Assembly: GCA_014084085.1 (NCBI GenBank)
Contig: NPFB01000027.1
Span: forward strand, 447,864 to 491,428
Origin: Hondaea fermentalgiana
Taxonomy: Eukaryota > Sar > Bigyra > Thraustochytrida > Thraustochytriidae
DNA length: 43,565 nucleotides
Reading direction: 5' to 3'
The number at the start of each line of letters is the position of its first letter. Position 1 is the first letter of the stretch. A program made the position numbers and the translations under genes. The notes below the pieces were generated by a model that did no database searches, had not been told where the DNA came from, and saw only the letters and a list, made by a program, of their open reading frames with translations. Of the stretch, positions 12,001 through 20,400 are shown piece by piece.

Positions 12001-13783
12001 CAACAAAGTGCCCCGGTCGCACGTCATCAGCGAAAAGATAAGTCTGCGTTGCCAGGCGGTACGGCCCGATCATGGACATGTATGCAACACCAAAGAAGTT
12101 GAGAGCGTTCCATATCTCGCGGAAGCGGGATCTTGGCTCAAGAATGTCGCGCCATGATTTTGACTTTGTGGTATTTGTGTCGAGACCAAAAAACTTCTTC
12201 ACCTTGGCGCTCCGTTTGGCGGCCTTTTCTGCTGCCATTCGGATCTCTTCGAATTCTTCCTCCTCGAGCGACTCGGCCATGATGTCCTCGAAAAGCTCTT
12301 TCTTCAAGAAAAAGAATTCGCAGTAACTCTTGGCGCGGATGGAGTTCTCAAAATTTCCCGGAAAGAAAAGTGCCATTTCTCCCATAAAGCTGCCTAGCTT
12401 GCCACTCAACTGCGCGAGCACTGCGCCCCCGGGTGAGATAATTTCGGCCTCGCCGCGGCGTAGCCAGTAGCATCCGGGCATGTTCTGACCTGCTCGCGCC
12501 ACGTAGTCTCCTGGTGACACGATGACCTGTTCAAGTGCCACGCAAATGGAGTTGATAATGGGATCTCGCAACTTGCGCAAAAAGTGAACTTGTGTGACCA
12601 GGTCTTTGGACCGCAATCCAGCGACCTGGAGCTGCAGCGTAATGGGAAGGTCGCGCAAGAACTTTGCCTCGTTGACACCTTTAAGACTCGTCCACATGTA
12701 CGTGTAGTAGGCACGAATACGGTCACGCAGGTCTGTCGACAGGTGCCGATATGCCATGTACTTGTTCATGTTGTCCATTTTGGTATGGAATTCATCCTCG
12801 TCGGCATCGAGGTTGGCGACCATGTTTGTCAAGTTGCCAATCACCAAGCAAGTAAGCGTCATGCCTGTATACATGGTAATGAGCGTAAACGAAGTTTCCA
12901 CCCCTGAGTTCGAGGCGGGGACAACGTCGCCAAGACCTACAGTGACCATGGTGATGATTGCCCAGTAGATGCTTCGAACATAAGCATGGATCGTGGGTTC
13001 ATCGAGATCAACGCTTAATGTTGTGGCGTTGTAGTGCAAGAGCCCATCGGCTTGTGCCCAGCTCTGATGAGGTTCCTGGCGCACCGCTGAGAACGCCACT
13101 GCAAAAAAACCGCATGCAAACCAGTGCGCGAAGAAGAAAAAGACTGCCCACAGCAGGATCATGCGACGCATGCCTGCATTGACAATGAGTCGTCTTCTCT
13201 CGAGCATGAGAAAGATGACGTTCGACTGTTCCTCGACGTGCAAAAGGCGCAGAAACTTGATTAGACGAAGCGCAAGAGCAATGTCCTTGTTGGCGTCAGG
13301 ATTCGCGGCGTACACGATGTAGTCGAGAGGCATCGCACAGATGATGCTCGTGACCAGAAAGATCCAGTTTGAGACCTTTTTCCGATACTGTTCGTGACTG
13401 GTCATGCGCTCCTCGCGCTGTCGCTCGTGCGTGGAGCTTAGGACAAGCTCAGCTTCGGGCATGACGATGGAGCTCAGTCTTGGGTCGAATTTCGAGCGAA
13501 AAATATATCGCTGCATCAATAGGTCAAGGATCAGAAGCAAATCTGCTGCGATGTCACCAACCAGAAAGAGATAGAGAAGGAAGTCGTACTCGGTTCGCTT
13601 CTCTGCGCTCGAATTGCGAAAGGCTTCATCGTCTTGCGAGACGCTCCCGTATCCCGGGAAAAATGATAGTCGAAAGGGTACCATAAAGCAGTTCCATGAG
13701 AGGGCGAGAATTTGTAGACCTTCCCACGTTGGCCTTGAGGGTGCATAGCGATGCAGCAGCGCAAGCAGTTTGCGTTTCGCCAT
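6089..13783 (-). CDS. Four-repeat (pseudotetrameric) cyclic-nucleotide-gated K+ channel, CNGK/tetraKCNG-like
   Basis: An intronless 2564-aa ORF starting at ATG in AAATATGGC. It contains four consecutive modules, each with six membrane helices, a pore and a cyclic-nucleotide-binding domain (CNBD). Pore motifs are TVGLGD (residues 281-286), TVGYGD (784-789), an aberrant VVIGD (1347-1351) and SVGYGD (2073-2078). S4-like helices carry few basic residues, for example LRLIKFLRLL, LRLNKILRI and RFLHLLRLLR. CNBDs lie at about 410-515, 910-1010, 1475-1640 and 2215-2330. Phosphate-binding-cassette motifs read GEMALFF, FGEGSLL with R-T-A, FGETAVFF with R-S, and FGGECLY with R-T. CNBD3 carries a long Ser/Pro/Gly-rich insertion with a kinase-type site KRASL. 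One chain could form a whole pore, as described for sea-urchin sperm CNGK. Its place is probably the plasma or flagellar membrane. Ligand preference cannot be read from sequence. Confidence 0.9.
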   Translation of the reverse strand: MAKRKLLALLHRYAPSRPTWEGLQILALSWNCFMVPFRLSFFPGYGSVSQDDEAFRNSSAEKRTEYDFLLYLFLVGDIAADLLLILDLLMQRYIFRSKFDPRLSSIVMPEAELVLSSTHERQREERMTSHEQYRKKVSNWIFLVTSIICAMPLDYIVYAANPDANKDIALALRLIKFLRLLHVEEQSNVIFLMLERRRLIVNAGMRRMILLWAVFFFFAHWFACGFFAVAFSAVRQEPHQSWAQADGLLHYNATTLSVDLDEPTIHAYVRSIYWAIITMVTVGLGDVVPASNSGVETSFTLITMYTGMTLTCLVIGNLTNMVANLDADEDEFHTKMDNMNKYMAYRHLSTDLRDRIRAYYTYMWTSLKGVNEAKFLRDLPITLQLQVAGLRSKDLVTQVHFLRKLRDPIINSICVALEQVIVSPGDYVARAGQNMPGCYWLRRGEAEIISPGGAVLAQLSGKLGSFMGEMALFFPGNFENSIRAKSYCEFFFLKKELFEDIMAESLEEEEFEEIRMAAEKAAKRSAKVKKFFGLDTNTTKSKSWRDILEPRSRFREIWNALNFFGVAYMSMIGPYRLATQTYLFADDVRPGHFVVDWFLDCLFVIDVVFRARFFGFVQEGVVVRDGERIFQRYKRIEPWITDLIVIMPLDLIAVYEVTWLPILRLNKILRIEYLMSHYDTAQTYMAARRITLSNGLHRIVKIFFWVIWCVHVVGCGWMVMSLISWHHGGLRKDERHAYLDRSNCAQTDDDWVCKDHANWANIDHTQPGVTYLRAIYFVLVDMTTVGYGDLVPYNTRETAYVAFITFIGGLGYPAVVGAMAALISSLDTARTEFQNKLAVLTQYMAVKKFPRPLRVRIMRYYDYLWSRQRGVDEDSILHDLPNSLRMEVQEYINGSIMRNITFLQDVDQELLRHLLSVLQPSVFLPGDFIITAGELGQDMFLLEKGATRVTSANGKLTYAVLTPGDYFGEGSLLGLEKRTANVIAIGYCDCFVLNKEDFDRVTREFPQQRELVLMRLRATLQEKRLKNAAIIENMDRYSKLAVITSYEYEERKTVPETSWRHPESGLRRAWDVAILLAILYNFATVPVRLALNAGLTLFAVDYTLDVFLAIDVYCRYKYFGFLDGGQVFTDRDDIRSSYFRSGVLRRDVLTTLPFDVLALISLFINPESEDFTRNLALAMACCRIPKLLLVLRVPKLKANLDTLFSMSRFRDYGAMYRLFLLVVAVIAISHWTGCFFYAIAYYEQSDDDAIAECVDRLTADADLGNDDIIKYSADSCPEETFFTMKDNWPQLTNSDLTCGATFEAHCRWNQTWIQNQMEMGLLPLDGGSLDHRYLRAMNWALPTLVVVVIGDTIPVDIPGTLYVTIMIIIGVTINAAIIGSIANLVANLEGSAAKYREKMDTFERFLYMYQVPQSLQQRTRNYLEYLWETEKDAVQANLVDQMPATLRAEVSNYLKLKFVIHTPFFEFCDTALSKGIAAKLKSEVYSPHDFIIYEGDVGTEMYFIEQGTVQMVSFRGNWRSGHRASSVAVDPGSPAGVNQSNPSLNSRILSERIKSNGSQSPVGGPGVVKQPSLSSLRSGAHSTKRASLIAIEGQIGEEEIIVLASLDAGAYFGETAVFFNERRSCSARALDFTELFALHREDLDEVLLRYPHQADRMFSVVSELRENNQLRNDNLRTNMEAIIAGSKMLDFMSEKRPSFSAGSILDYGRRMLTKRASFLKTGPLGITTGSRVYAAGAGSAPTTPKSPQSPKSPPMSPSNRTNGFGSTLYKSLMYSSLRSAGPTPAVANKKYGIDGKPVPKLSHHLVSDSRMRKKRQKAAAKKARIYRPNETFCRVWNMASLFFTMYFAFSIPFRFAFFADGRPPLMDHKMTWGVIIWFGFEYCIDIFFMVDIFMRYKRFAINRYGKVITNETLIAEHYWNTWLFYDLAASFPADIFAWAAFLSGNNDSHITLLSAVRFLHLLRLLRVHGYSKLLDKYIHELFPRINSSVISVIFLFTGMLLLNHWAACTWFILHRYVESDLHKTWAIADGLAQFITESDDPEAAGSHNIFNEDLNPSFVYLRALYFTVTTMSSVGYGDIRPYTLVETIHELVVVVLGACTFAALIGSVAVVFLHWDSRGEISFKNRLRKLLDFMAFRELPGGLQREIIDHFTNHWERFEGVDMHDVIVGLPLPLQLELAMCIHHDIMDKVRGLRKCHIHVQRHIARKLRMQICSKGEYVFREGEIGHDIYFIRSGELEVTSTEKALSQSQRNLSTMPSHMSVRKKGSYTLRAGHHFGGECLYSLSGERTMTVQCTEACELAFIPKDEFERIMVEFPEHRSIGIFAELVHPERRTMKQSKELHRQVAEIAGSVQTPLGRFSARHIANILGNPNTKMLREHPRLTSIQHTLIQSQLQDDTILHNPKSRKSFATVAKPLASNVLNNANNGGSSGATSLRSFSEKSVSSQKSGSKKGSDWVEPREGRRRTIEERDQQFLATRQLSKSSEQLAKYLKDNNVTERRATVFRGTRKGNMVATIQRGSFTYEDAQDFLAYTRQTGDSLFALDALPVLSPQHLERRQTEFLLK

Positions 13784-15663
13784 ATTTTAGTGTTGGTGAA
13801 AGCGAAAATGCAAATGTGTATTTAGTTGCAATGCGCAGGCCTGGCAGGGCCACTTTGTGAAGCGGCGGCTGCCGCTTCGACTGCTCCAAGGCCAGGGCCG
13901 ACGAGCAAAGTAAGGCCGGTTGTGCACGCTGCCTTTGCTGTACTCAACGTTTTTACGCAGCAGCACGAACTCTAGCACGAACTCTCGCACCAGCACCAGC
14001 ACCAGCACCAGCACCAGCACCAGCGCCAGCGCAGGACGAGCAGTCGGCTGGTCAGTTGGTTGGCTGATCGGTCGCAGAGTAAGCGACAAGCTTGCGCACA
14101 AAGCTTTGCGCACAAAGTTTGCGGGCAACAGGTGGGCGGGGTCGGCCCCGCGTTCTCCCTTGAGAGGCGAGCACAACTCGTCTTTTGCTGCAGCCTCGAG
14201 CTCCGCTACCCCGGGCCAGCGTGCCGCCACGCCCCGCCTCAAGGGCGCCGCGCTCTTGTTTATTGACTTGCCTGCTCGCTCGCGCTCTTCGTAGTTGCGA
14301 AGTCCTCGTGGCAGCTCCAGCAACCGCCGCCAAAGTACCGTTGAGAGGAGCACAGACTCTGGCTGTGGCCCGGCGCGCACATATACACACACCTTGCTTG
14401 TGGTGGCGGTGGTGACCGGTGACGTGACATTGCGTGGCTCGGCATGCACGGCTCGGCATATCGCACGGCACGGCACCGCGCCCACGTAGTACGTACGTAG
14501 GTATGCGTATACGTACAGCACGGTATCGGCACGGCATCGTGGCAAAAATGGGGGCCAAGCTCAGCACCTCCTTCGCTCGCACGTTGTGCGGACGGGGCTC
14601 CGTGGGAACGGCGCTTACTATGCTGGGGCCATCGACATGCCTTGGCATTTCCGAAACGGGGAGTAGTTGGGCGCGGCGGCCAAGAACTCTGGACTTCTGA
14701 AATGAAAGACGTTTCTACTGGGCATACTACCAGTCATGACAAGCTACTTCCAAAGCAGAGCTGGACCTGGTTAGGCAGGCTCGCCTGGCAGTAGTATAAG
14801 TAACCTGTAGCTATACCATCGCAACCAAGTCAAGGAAACGGGAAGGAGGAAGGAAAGGACCCGTCTAGGCTTTCGACTTGTAAGGAAGGAACAGCCACAG
14901 CCAAGACCTGATCATGGCTGACTGAATGACTGACTGATCGACTGATTTCAAGGCATATAAACATCTAGCCCGGAGTCGCAGCCCCGTTATTGAAACATCT
15001 CGAAAGTAGCCAGCCGCCGGTGTTGTGCCTCTAGACAAGTTAATTTGGAGGTGAGTAGTATGGCCAGAGGCCTTCGATTGTCGAAGCATTTGCCCCAAAA
15101 ATACTGGCCGAAGGTGCTCCTGAGCAAGAAGTGCCGATAAATGCGCCGATGTCCGTCTGTCTGTCTGCCTGCCTGCCCCCATGCCTTGAGAGTGGCTGTG
15201 GCTGCTCAACAAGAGGCACTGCTGCAGCTGCAGGTCGCCGTAACGGCCTCTTGTAATGTAGACATTTTTGTTGACTCTTGGCAACAAGACTTTAACGTAG
15301 ACTTCAGCGTAGACACACGCTACGCCGGATCCTCGTACGCTCAAAGCGCCAAGCCCAAGTCAGGTCGAGCGCGGAGGCAGCGCGACGCGCGACGTACGTC
15401 GGCACGGGACCCCGGGGCCGGCCGGTCTAACGGCACTTGATAAAGGCACGACTGCGACTGCCCTGGTCGCGCATAGGCGAACGAGCGGGCCAGCGAGTGA
15501 ATCGACCCGAGGCGCACGACGCTGCGAACACAACTTCACTTGCTGACCAACTTTCGCGCGCACGACGCAGCACGACGCGACGCGACGAAGATTCCACGCG
15601 GCGCGTGCAGGCAGACCGGTTTAGCACGTAGCAGAGCACGCATTGTCGCAGGATAACAAGAAA
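13784..15663. other. Divergent intergenic region between the channel gene and TSG101; no gene seen
   Basis: 1.88 kb between two divergent start codons. It holds the CACCAG tract (13988-14032), GCACGGC and TACGTA-rich stretches (about 14430-14530), a GACT-rich run near 14920-14945 and a CTGT/CTGC run near 15157-15178. Small ORFs on both strands (for example 14865-15344, 14434-14700) have low-complexity or composition-driven sequences without domains. I take the stretch as two promoters and 5' UTRs. Confidence 0.5.
13988..14032. repeat. CACCAG hexamer microsatellite
   Basis: Six perfect CACCAG units followed by degenerate CGCCAG copies. It lies about 200 bases upstream of the channel gene start. 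Confidence 0.85.
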
Positions 15664-17106
15664 ATGTATCCGCAAATGCAGCAGATGAGGCGGCAGCAGC
15701 AGCAGCAGCAGTCGTCGCCACTCGCGCATCAGGTGGGCGGCAGTTCCGTGGAAAAGGCCGTGAGGTCGTGCGATGCGTACAAGCCGGAGTACGTTCAACG
15801 TATCGTCAGGGATATCAACGATATTCAGGGCGCAGCCTCTCTCGAGGCGAAGGCTGCGGAGCACTTTAGCGACTTTGGTGAGCGGAACCTTCTCGTGGAA
15901 CTCGAAGGTACCGTGCCAATCAACTATCAAAGCAACCGGTATAACATCCCCATGCGGATATGGATCTCAAAGTCCTATCCGGAATCGGCCCCACTTGTTT
16001 ACGTGACGCCGAAGCCCGGAATGCACATTGTGGACGGCCACAAGCACGTGAACCGCGACGACGGGCTTGTGTCGCATCACTACCTCCAGGGATGGCAGGC
16101 TTCGAGATCGAACCTCTCGGGTCTTTTGAATGCGTGCAAGACTATGTTCAGCATTGCACCTCCTGTGATCTCTTCTGGAGGCGCGAGCCAAGTGCATTCT
16201 ACCTCGGCAAGCATGTATCCTACGCACGCACGCCCTCCGGCGACATCGCGATCAATGCCTCCACCTCCACCGGCTTATTCGTCATACGCGGGACCAGGAT
16301 ATCCGCGCCCTGCCGCTGCTGCTTCTTCGCACGGTTGGCCTGACCAGGCCCCACCGACGCCGCCTTATCCTCGCACCTCCACGCCGCCGCCTCCACCTTA
16401 CCCAGCGAGCGGCGGATCGTCTCGTCCACGGACGCCGACTATGCCCTCGTCTCAGTCTTCGAGGGCAGCCGCCTTGCACGCCACAAGCGAGCAGGAACAC
16501 ACGCGACTCGACGCGCAACGCCAGTCGGAGCAAAACAGAACTCGGCAGGCCCTTGAGATCAAGCTTCAGGAAAAGTTCAAAAAGTTTCGTGAGCAAATGA
16601 AGACGGAGCTGAGCGACGAGATGAAAATCCAAACCAAGCTGGAAGAAGGTCAGCGTGTGCTCGAGGAGGGCTTGGGCAAGCTCGGGAAACAAAAGGATGA
16701 CCTCGAAGCCACGATTCATGAATTGGACCTCAAAGAGACGCAGCTCAAGACATGGCTTGAACAGTACGGGAACGCAGATGAAGAAGGCAATCCGAACAGT
16801 TGCGCTATTGCACAAATTAACCTCGACGAGGCCATCGTGCCTGCTGACGGTCTTTCGAGGCAGCTCTTTGATTGCGTCGCAGAGACGAGCGCGATCGACG
16901 ACACATTATATCACTTGGACCGTGCGCTCTCGAATGACATCATTAAACTCCCAGACTTTCTCAAGGAGGTTCGCAAGCTTGCACGCAAACAATTCATGGC
17001 CAAGGCTCTTGCTCTCAAGATTCAAGAGCACCAGCAGAAAATGCACATGCAGACGCGCCAGGTTCCCTCATTGAACTCTCGTCCGCCGCCGTACCGGCCA
17101 TCCTGA
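15664..17106 (+). CDS. TSG101: ESCRT-I subunit TSG101/Vps23 (UEV domain protein)
   Basis: 480 aa from the first ATG (AAGAAAATG). A TTG seven codons upstream is in frame but is not a plausible eukaryotic start. The chain has a short Gln run near residues 10-16 and then a UEV domain (about 39-165), an E2-like fold lacking the catalytic cysteine. UEV motifs seen include YNIPMRIWI, YPESAPLVYV and a C-terminal HHYLQGWQ. Next come a Pro-rich linker (about 175-270), a coiled coil (about 273-366), and a C-terminal steadiness-box region (about 392-465: DGLSRQLFDC, IDDTLYHLDRAL, LARKQFMAKALA). This order and length fit TSG101/Vps23, which binds ubiquitinated cargo and P-T/S-A-P motifs on endosomes and nucleates ESCRT-I. 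The last residues include a PPPY motif, and PPPPPY occurs in the linker, so WW-domain partners are possible (inference). The gene converges with MIOS. Confidence 0.93.
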   Translation: MYPQMQQMRRQQQQQQSSPLAHQVGGSSVEKAVRSCDAYKPEYVQRIVRDINDIQGAASLEAKAAEHFSDFGERNLLVELEGTVPINYQSNRYNIPMRIWISKSYPESAPLVYVTPKPGMHIVDGHKHVNRDDGLVSHHYLQGWQASRSNLSGLLNACKTMFSIAPPVISSGGASQVHSTSASMYPTHARPPATSRSMPPPPPAYSSYAGPGYPRPAAAASSHGWPDQAPPTPPYPRTSTPPPPPYPASGGSSRPRTPTMPSSQSSRAAALHATSEQEHTRLDAQRQSEQNRTRQALEIKLQEKFKKFREQMKTELSDEMKIQTKLEEGQRVLEEGLGKLGKQKDDLEATIHELDLKETQLKTWLEQYGNADEEGNPNSCAIAQINLDEAIVPADGLSRQLFDCVAETSAIDDTLYHLDRALSNDIIKLPDFLKEVRKLARKQFMAKALALKIQEHQQKMHMQTRQVPSLNSRPPPYRPS

Positions 17107-17478
17107 GGCCTTGTCACGGTCTTTCTTACTTCCTTCTTCCTCCCTTTCCTTCTTTACGTTGGGGAGTATCGGGGCGGAGCTGGTCCTCTTGCGCAAAGCT
17201 GGCAATGGCAGATGAAGTGTTCAAAGGTTTTGCACTCCCTTCTGACAAAGAGAATTGTGAACAAGGCGCGCGCGGGGGGGGCAGCCACGGAGTGAGTAGG
17301 CGGCATGCTCTCTGCTGAGATCCTATACGCTTGTAAATTGAGATAAGATTTTGTGGGGACTGACTAGGCTAAAAAGTAAAGAAAAGGAATGAAAAGACAA
17401 GACGACCAAAACGTTTCCATAGACCTGCTGCTCAAGACTCATTTCGCCTCCTCTCTCTCTTTCTCTTGAGTGTTTCTC
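17107..17478. other. Convergent 3' region between TSG101 and MIOS
   Basis: 372 bases between two facing stop codons. It contains a G run near 17274-17281 and a CT-rich run near 17448-17466. No ORF, RNA gene or repeat family is recognised. It presumably carries both 3' UTRs. Confidence 0.5.
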
Positions 17479-20400
17479 TTACCGCAAAGATGTACAGGTG
17501 CAGGTGCAGTCCGAAACAGGGCAGCAAACGTGCTCCAGAAACCATTCGGTCATGCATGAGGCATGACCACCATGACGACATCTGAGACACCACGAGAACC
17601 AGCGACCAAAGGGCTGCGCGGTGCCTGCAGGAACAAAATCATTCGACACCGAAGCTCCTCCCTTGCCTTCGCCTTTCTTTGAGGCGCTCTTGTGCCTGCC
17701 TCGTCCATGAGAAGCAGCATCGCGCGGATGCTTCTCCATGATTCGCGCGAAACGCTCACGCTCACGGTGCGTTGTGCCCATCATTTGCGCGTACGGATTT
17801 ATGCAACTCATGGGCAATACACAAACCGCGCATGACGAGAGCCGCTTTTTACAGTGCGGACAGCAAGGGATGGTCAGCTTGCGGTCGTTGAGGCGGGACG
17901 ACCCGCTGAGCATGCTGGCATCCGGAATAACCTCGTGAAGGAGAAGAGACTTTTTGCAATGCGTGCATACTGCGTAGACTTGCGGATCCTGCGCCGCGCG
18001 CGAGCGCATTGATGCCAAAGCATCGCCCGCCATATCCTCGGGAACCCGACTTGGACCGTTGCTTGAAACATGATCAACATGGCGCGCTTCATCGAGAGCG
18101 CGCGTCGAGGGCGGAGGTGATGAGGGGGTGGCGGGCGCCTCATCCTTTTCGCGATGCGCCTTGAGTTTGCGCTCTCGAGCTGCGAAACGCACATCGAAGC
18201 GCGCGCGCTCTTGCCAAAGCTGCCAAACATTGAGCAGGTCGCGATACGAAGAGATCCACCATGCGATGCGCGTCGCATCGCGAACAGACAGTTCATCTGG
18301 AATCGTGTGACAGGATACGAGAGCAGCAGTCTGAACGTCGCCAGAGTGATCAACGTATGCCTGCAGCAATTGCATGCCGCGATCTCCCAAGCCCGTGAGA
18401 ACAATTCCATCAAGATGTCCATGCTCGATCGCGTGGTCGCAATTTTCGCGCAAAAAAGTGTAGAGCTTTTGATCGGGAAGGAACCGGCAGGCAAACGCAA
18501 TGCGATCCGTGAGCGCAATGCGCGATTCCTTGAGAACGCAACTGAACTCGATCTCCGACGAGGGCAAAAAGACATCCTGCATACCCGAAGAACCGACGTC
18601 GTCGCTGCCATTCGCATGAGACTTGTTTGAGGCCGCGGTATTTAAGTCGCTGATAGAAGCGTTGTTGCTCGCCCCACTGCCAATGCTGAGCTTTCCCGAG
18701 GACTTGGTCGGTGACGCGAGGGCGTGCTCTACTGATGCGCCAGCTTCGGCCTCCGCTTCGTCCTCGGGGATGCCCGCAAGGCCAGAACTTGATGTCGTCG
18801 AGATCTGGCCCGATGGCATAATGCTTGTGACGGCACTTGATACAGAAAATCCATCGTCCAGCCGCGTTCCTGACGAGTCGTTTGCCGACAACGACGAGTT
18901 ATCCAGCGCTTCGATCCTCGAAAGGTCCCGGCGATGCTGCACGCGTTGCTCGTAATTCTCAACGAGAAATGCAAGAGCGGCTCGCAAGACAGGAAAGCTA
19001 TCGAGGCGCGTGAGCAGACCACTACAACGGTCCACCCATAAAGATGAGTTTCCGCTTTCAGCCCCGGGGTAACCCGCCAGCGCCATGGCAACCAGCTCGA
19101 GAAGATCCGCAATGAGTTCCTCGTCAGTGCTGCGAAAGGGATCGCGGTGTACTTCGAAGCAAGGGTTTCCGGCGCCAAGAGAGATGGGGCCATTTGAGGA
19201 CGCACGATGGGCGCGACGGCGATGGCGAAGGTCAGTCGCAGCCTTTTGCAGGATTTGCACCGCTGAGGTTAGATTGCAATCAAAGATTGCGAGTGCGGCC
19301 AAACGCTGATAGTCGCGGTCGTTGCCAACAACGCCAAAGCGCGTGTCCGTGGAAACACTCATGGAGCCACTGTGACCCTCCTTTTCTTCAAGATCTCGCC
19401 AACCACAAAGTCGCAGCGCCGTGTTGCGCGAATTACTGAGATACAGAGAAAACCGGGGCTTAGAGGTGGTGTCAACGCGCGTTCCATCCTGCGCACCCGC
19501 GCGGTTTGCGAGGATAGAAATCAGGCCGGCGTCGACGAGGCCTTTGGCTCGCGTAGGGTCCATTCGACGCGAGGCACGCTCGACCCAGCGCCACATGTCG
19601 CGCAGGCGAACGAGGTCGGCAAGACAGGAGGTTGGGTCGCTTGGGTCCACCATAGTATAAAATTCTTCATCAAACCCCTTGGGCGACTGCGGGGCCCCAT
19701 TGGAGAGGCGTTTGGCAGCGGCGATCGTTCGCTCTAGCAGCTTGGTGTTCGCATCTGCGTCAATGGCGTAACCGAGCCTTGCGCGTGTGCGAAGAATTAG
19801 CGACGGGTCTCGCTGCGGAAAGGGAAGCTGAGAAGGTACGATTGCCCCACCAAAGCTGAGCATTGACTGTGGAGACACGGAGATGGGCAACGGATTCTGC
19901 AGCGAAAGGTCGTCAGGAGTTCCATTTTTGCTCGAGACAAAGAGAATGCGATTGGCACTCAAGGCAAAACGACGCTTATCCAAGGCATTCGAAGGATCCG
20001 CCGACCCGTTGGCGACGCCAGGGCCTGTCCTTGAAGCTACAGATGTCGCCAAGGGGCCAGCATTGCCAAGAGGCACATTCGGACCGACAGCTTCTGAAGC
20101 GCCGGGGACACCAGCCACAGAATTGCGCGGACCCCCCGTAGAATTGGGATGGGCGCCTTTGACAGGAATCCAGCAAAAGCTGGCAATCCGATCGCTTGTG
20201 TAACGACGCACATCTGACCTCGTGATCTCCTTTGTTGAAAGCTCATCCTCCTTCGTGTCCGTTTCGCGCTTCTTTGCAGAAAGTATAGACTCTTTGTCTT
20301 CAAGCGCAGCGGCAGCTGACAAGTCGTCGCTGCCACGCGCGGCTGCTGGCGGGGGCGGCGGCGGGGGCGGCAAGTCATCGTTGTGGTTCTCAAAGGAGCT

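Noticed and set aside
13787..14545. 252-codon minus-strand ORF upstream of the channel gene
   Set aside because: Passes through the CACCAG repeat and has no domain; ends four bases before the channel start and has no homologous features.
15643..15663. TTG start for TSG101
   Set aside because: Eukaryotic start expected at the ATG at 15664; the seven extra residues are not needed.
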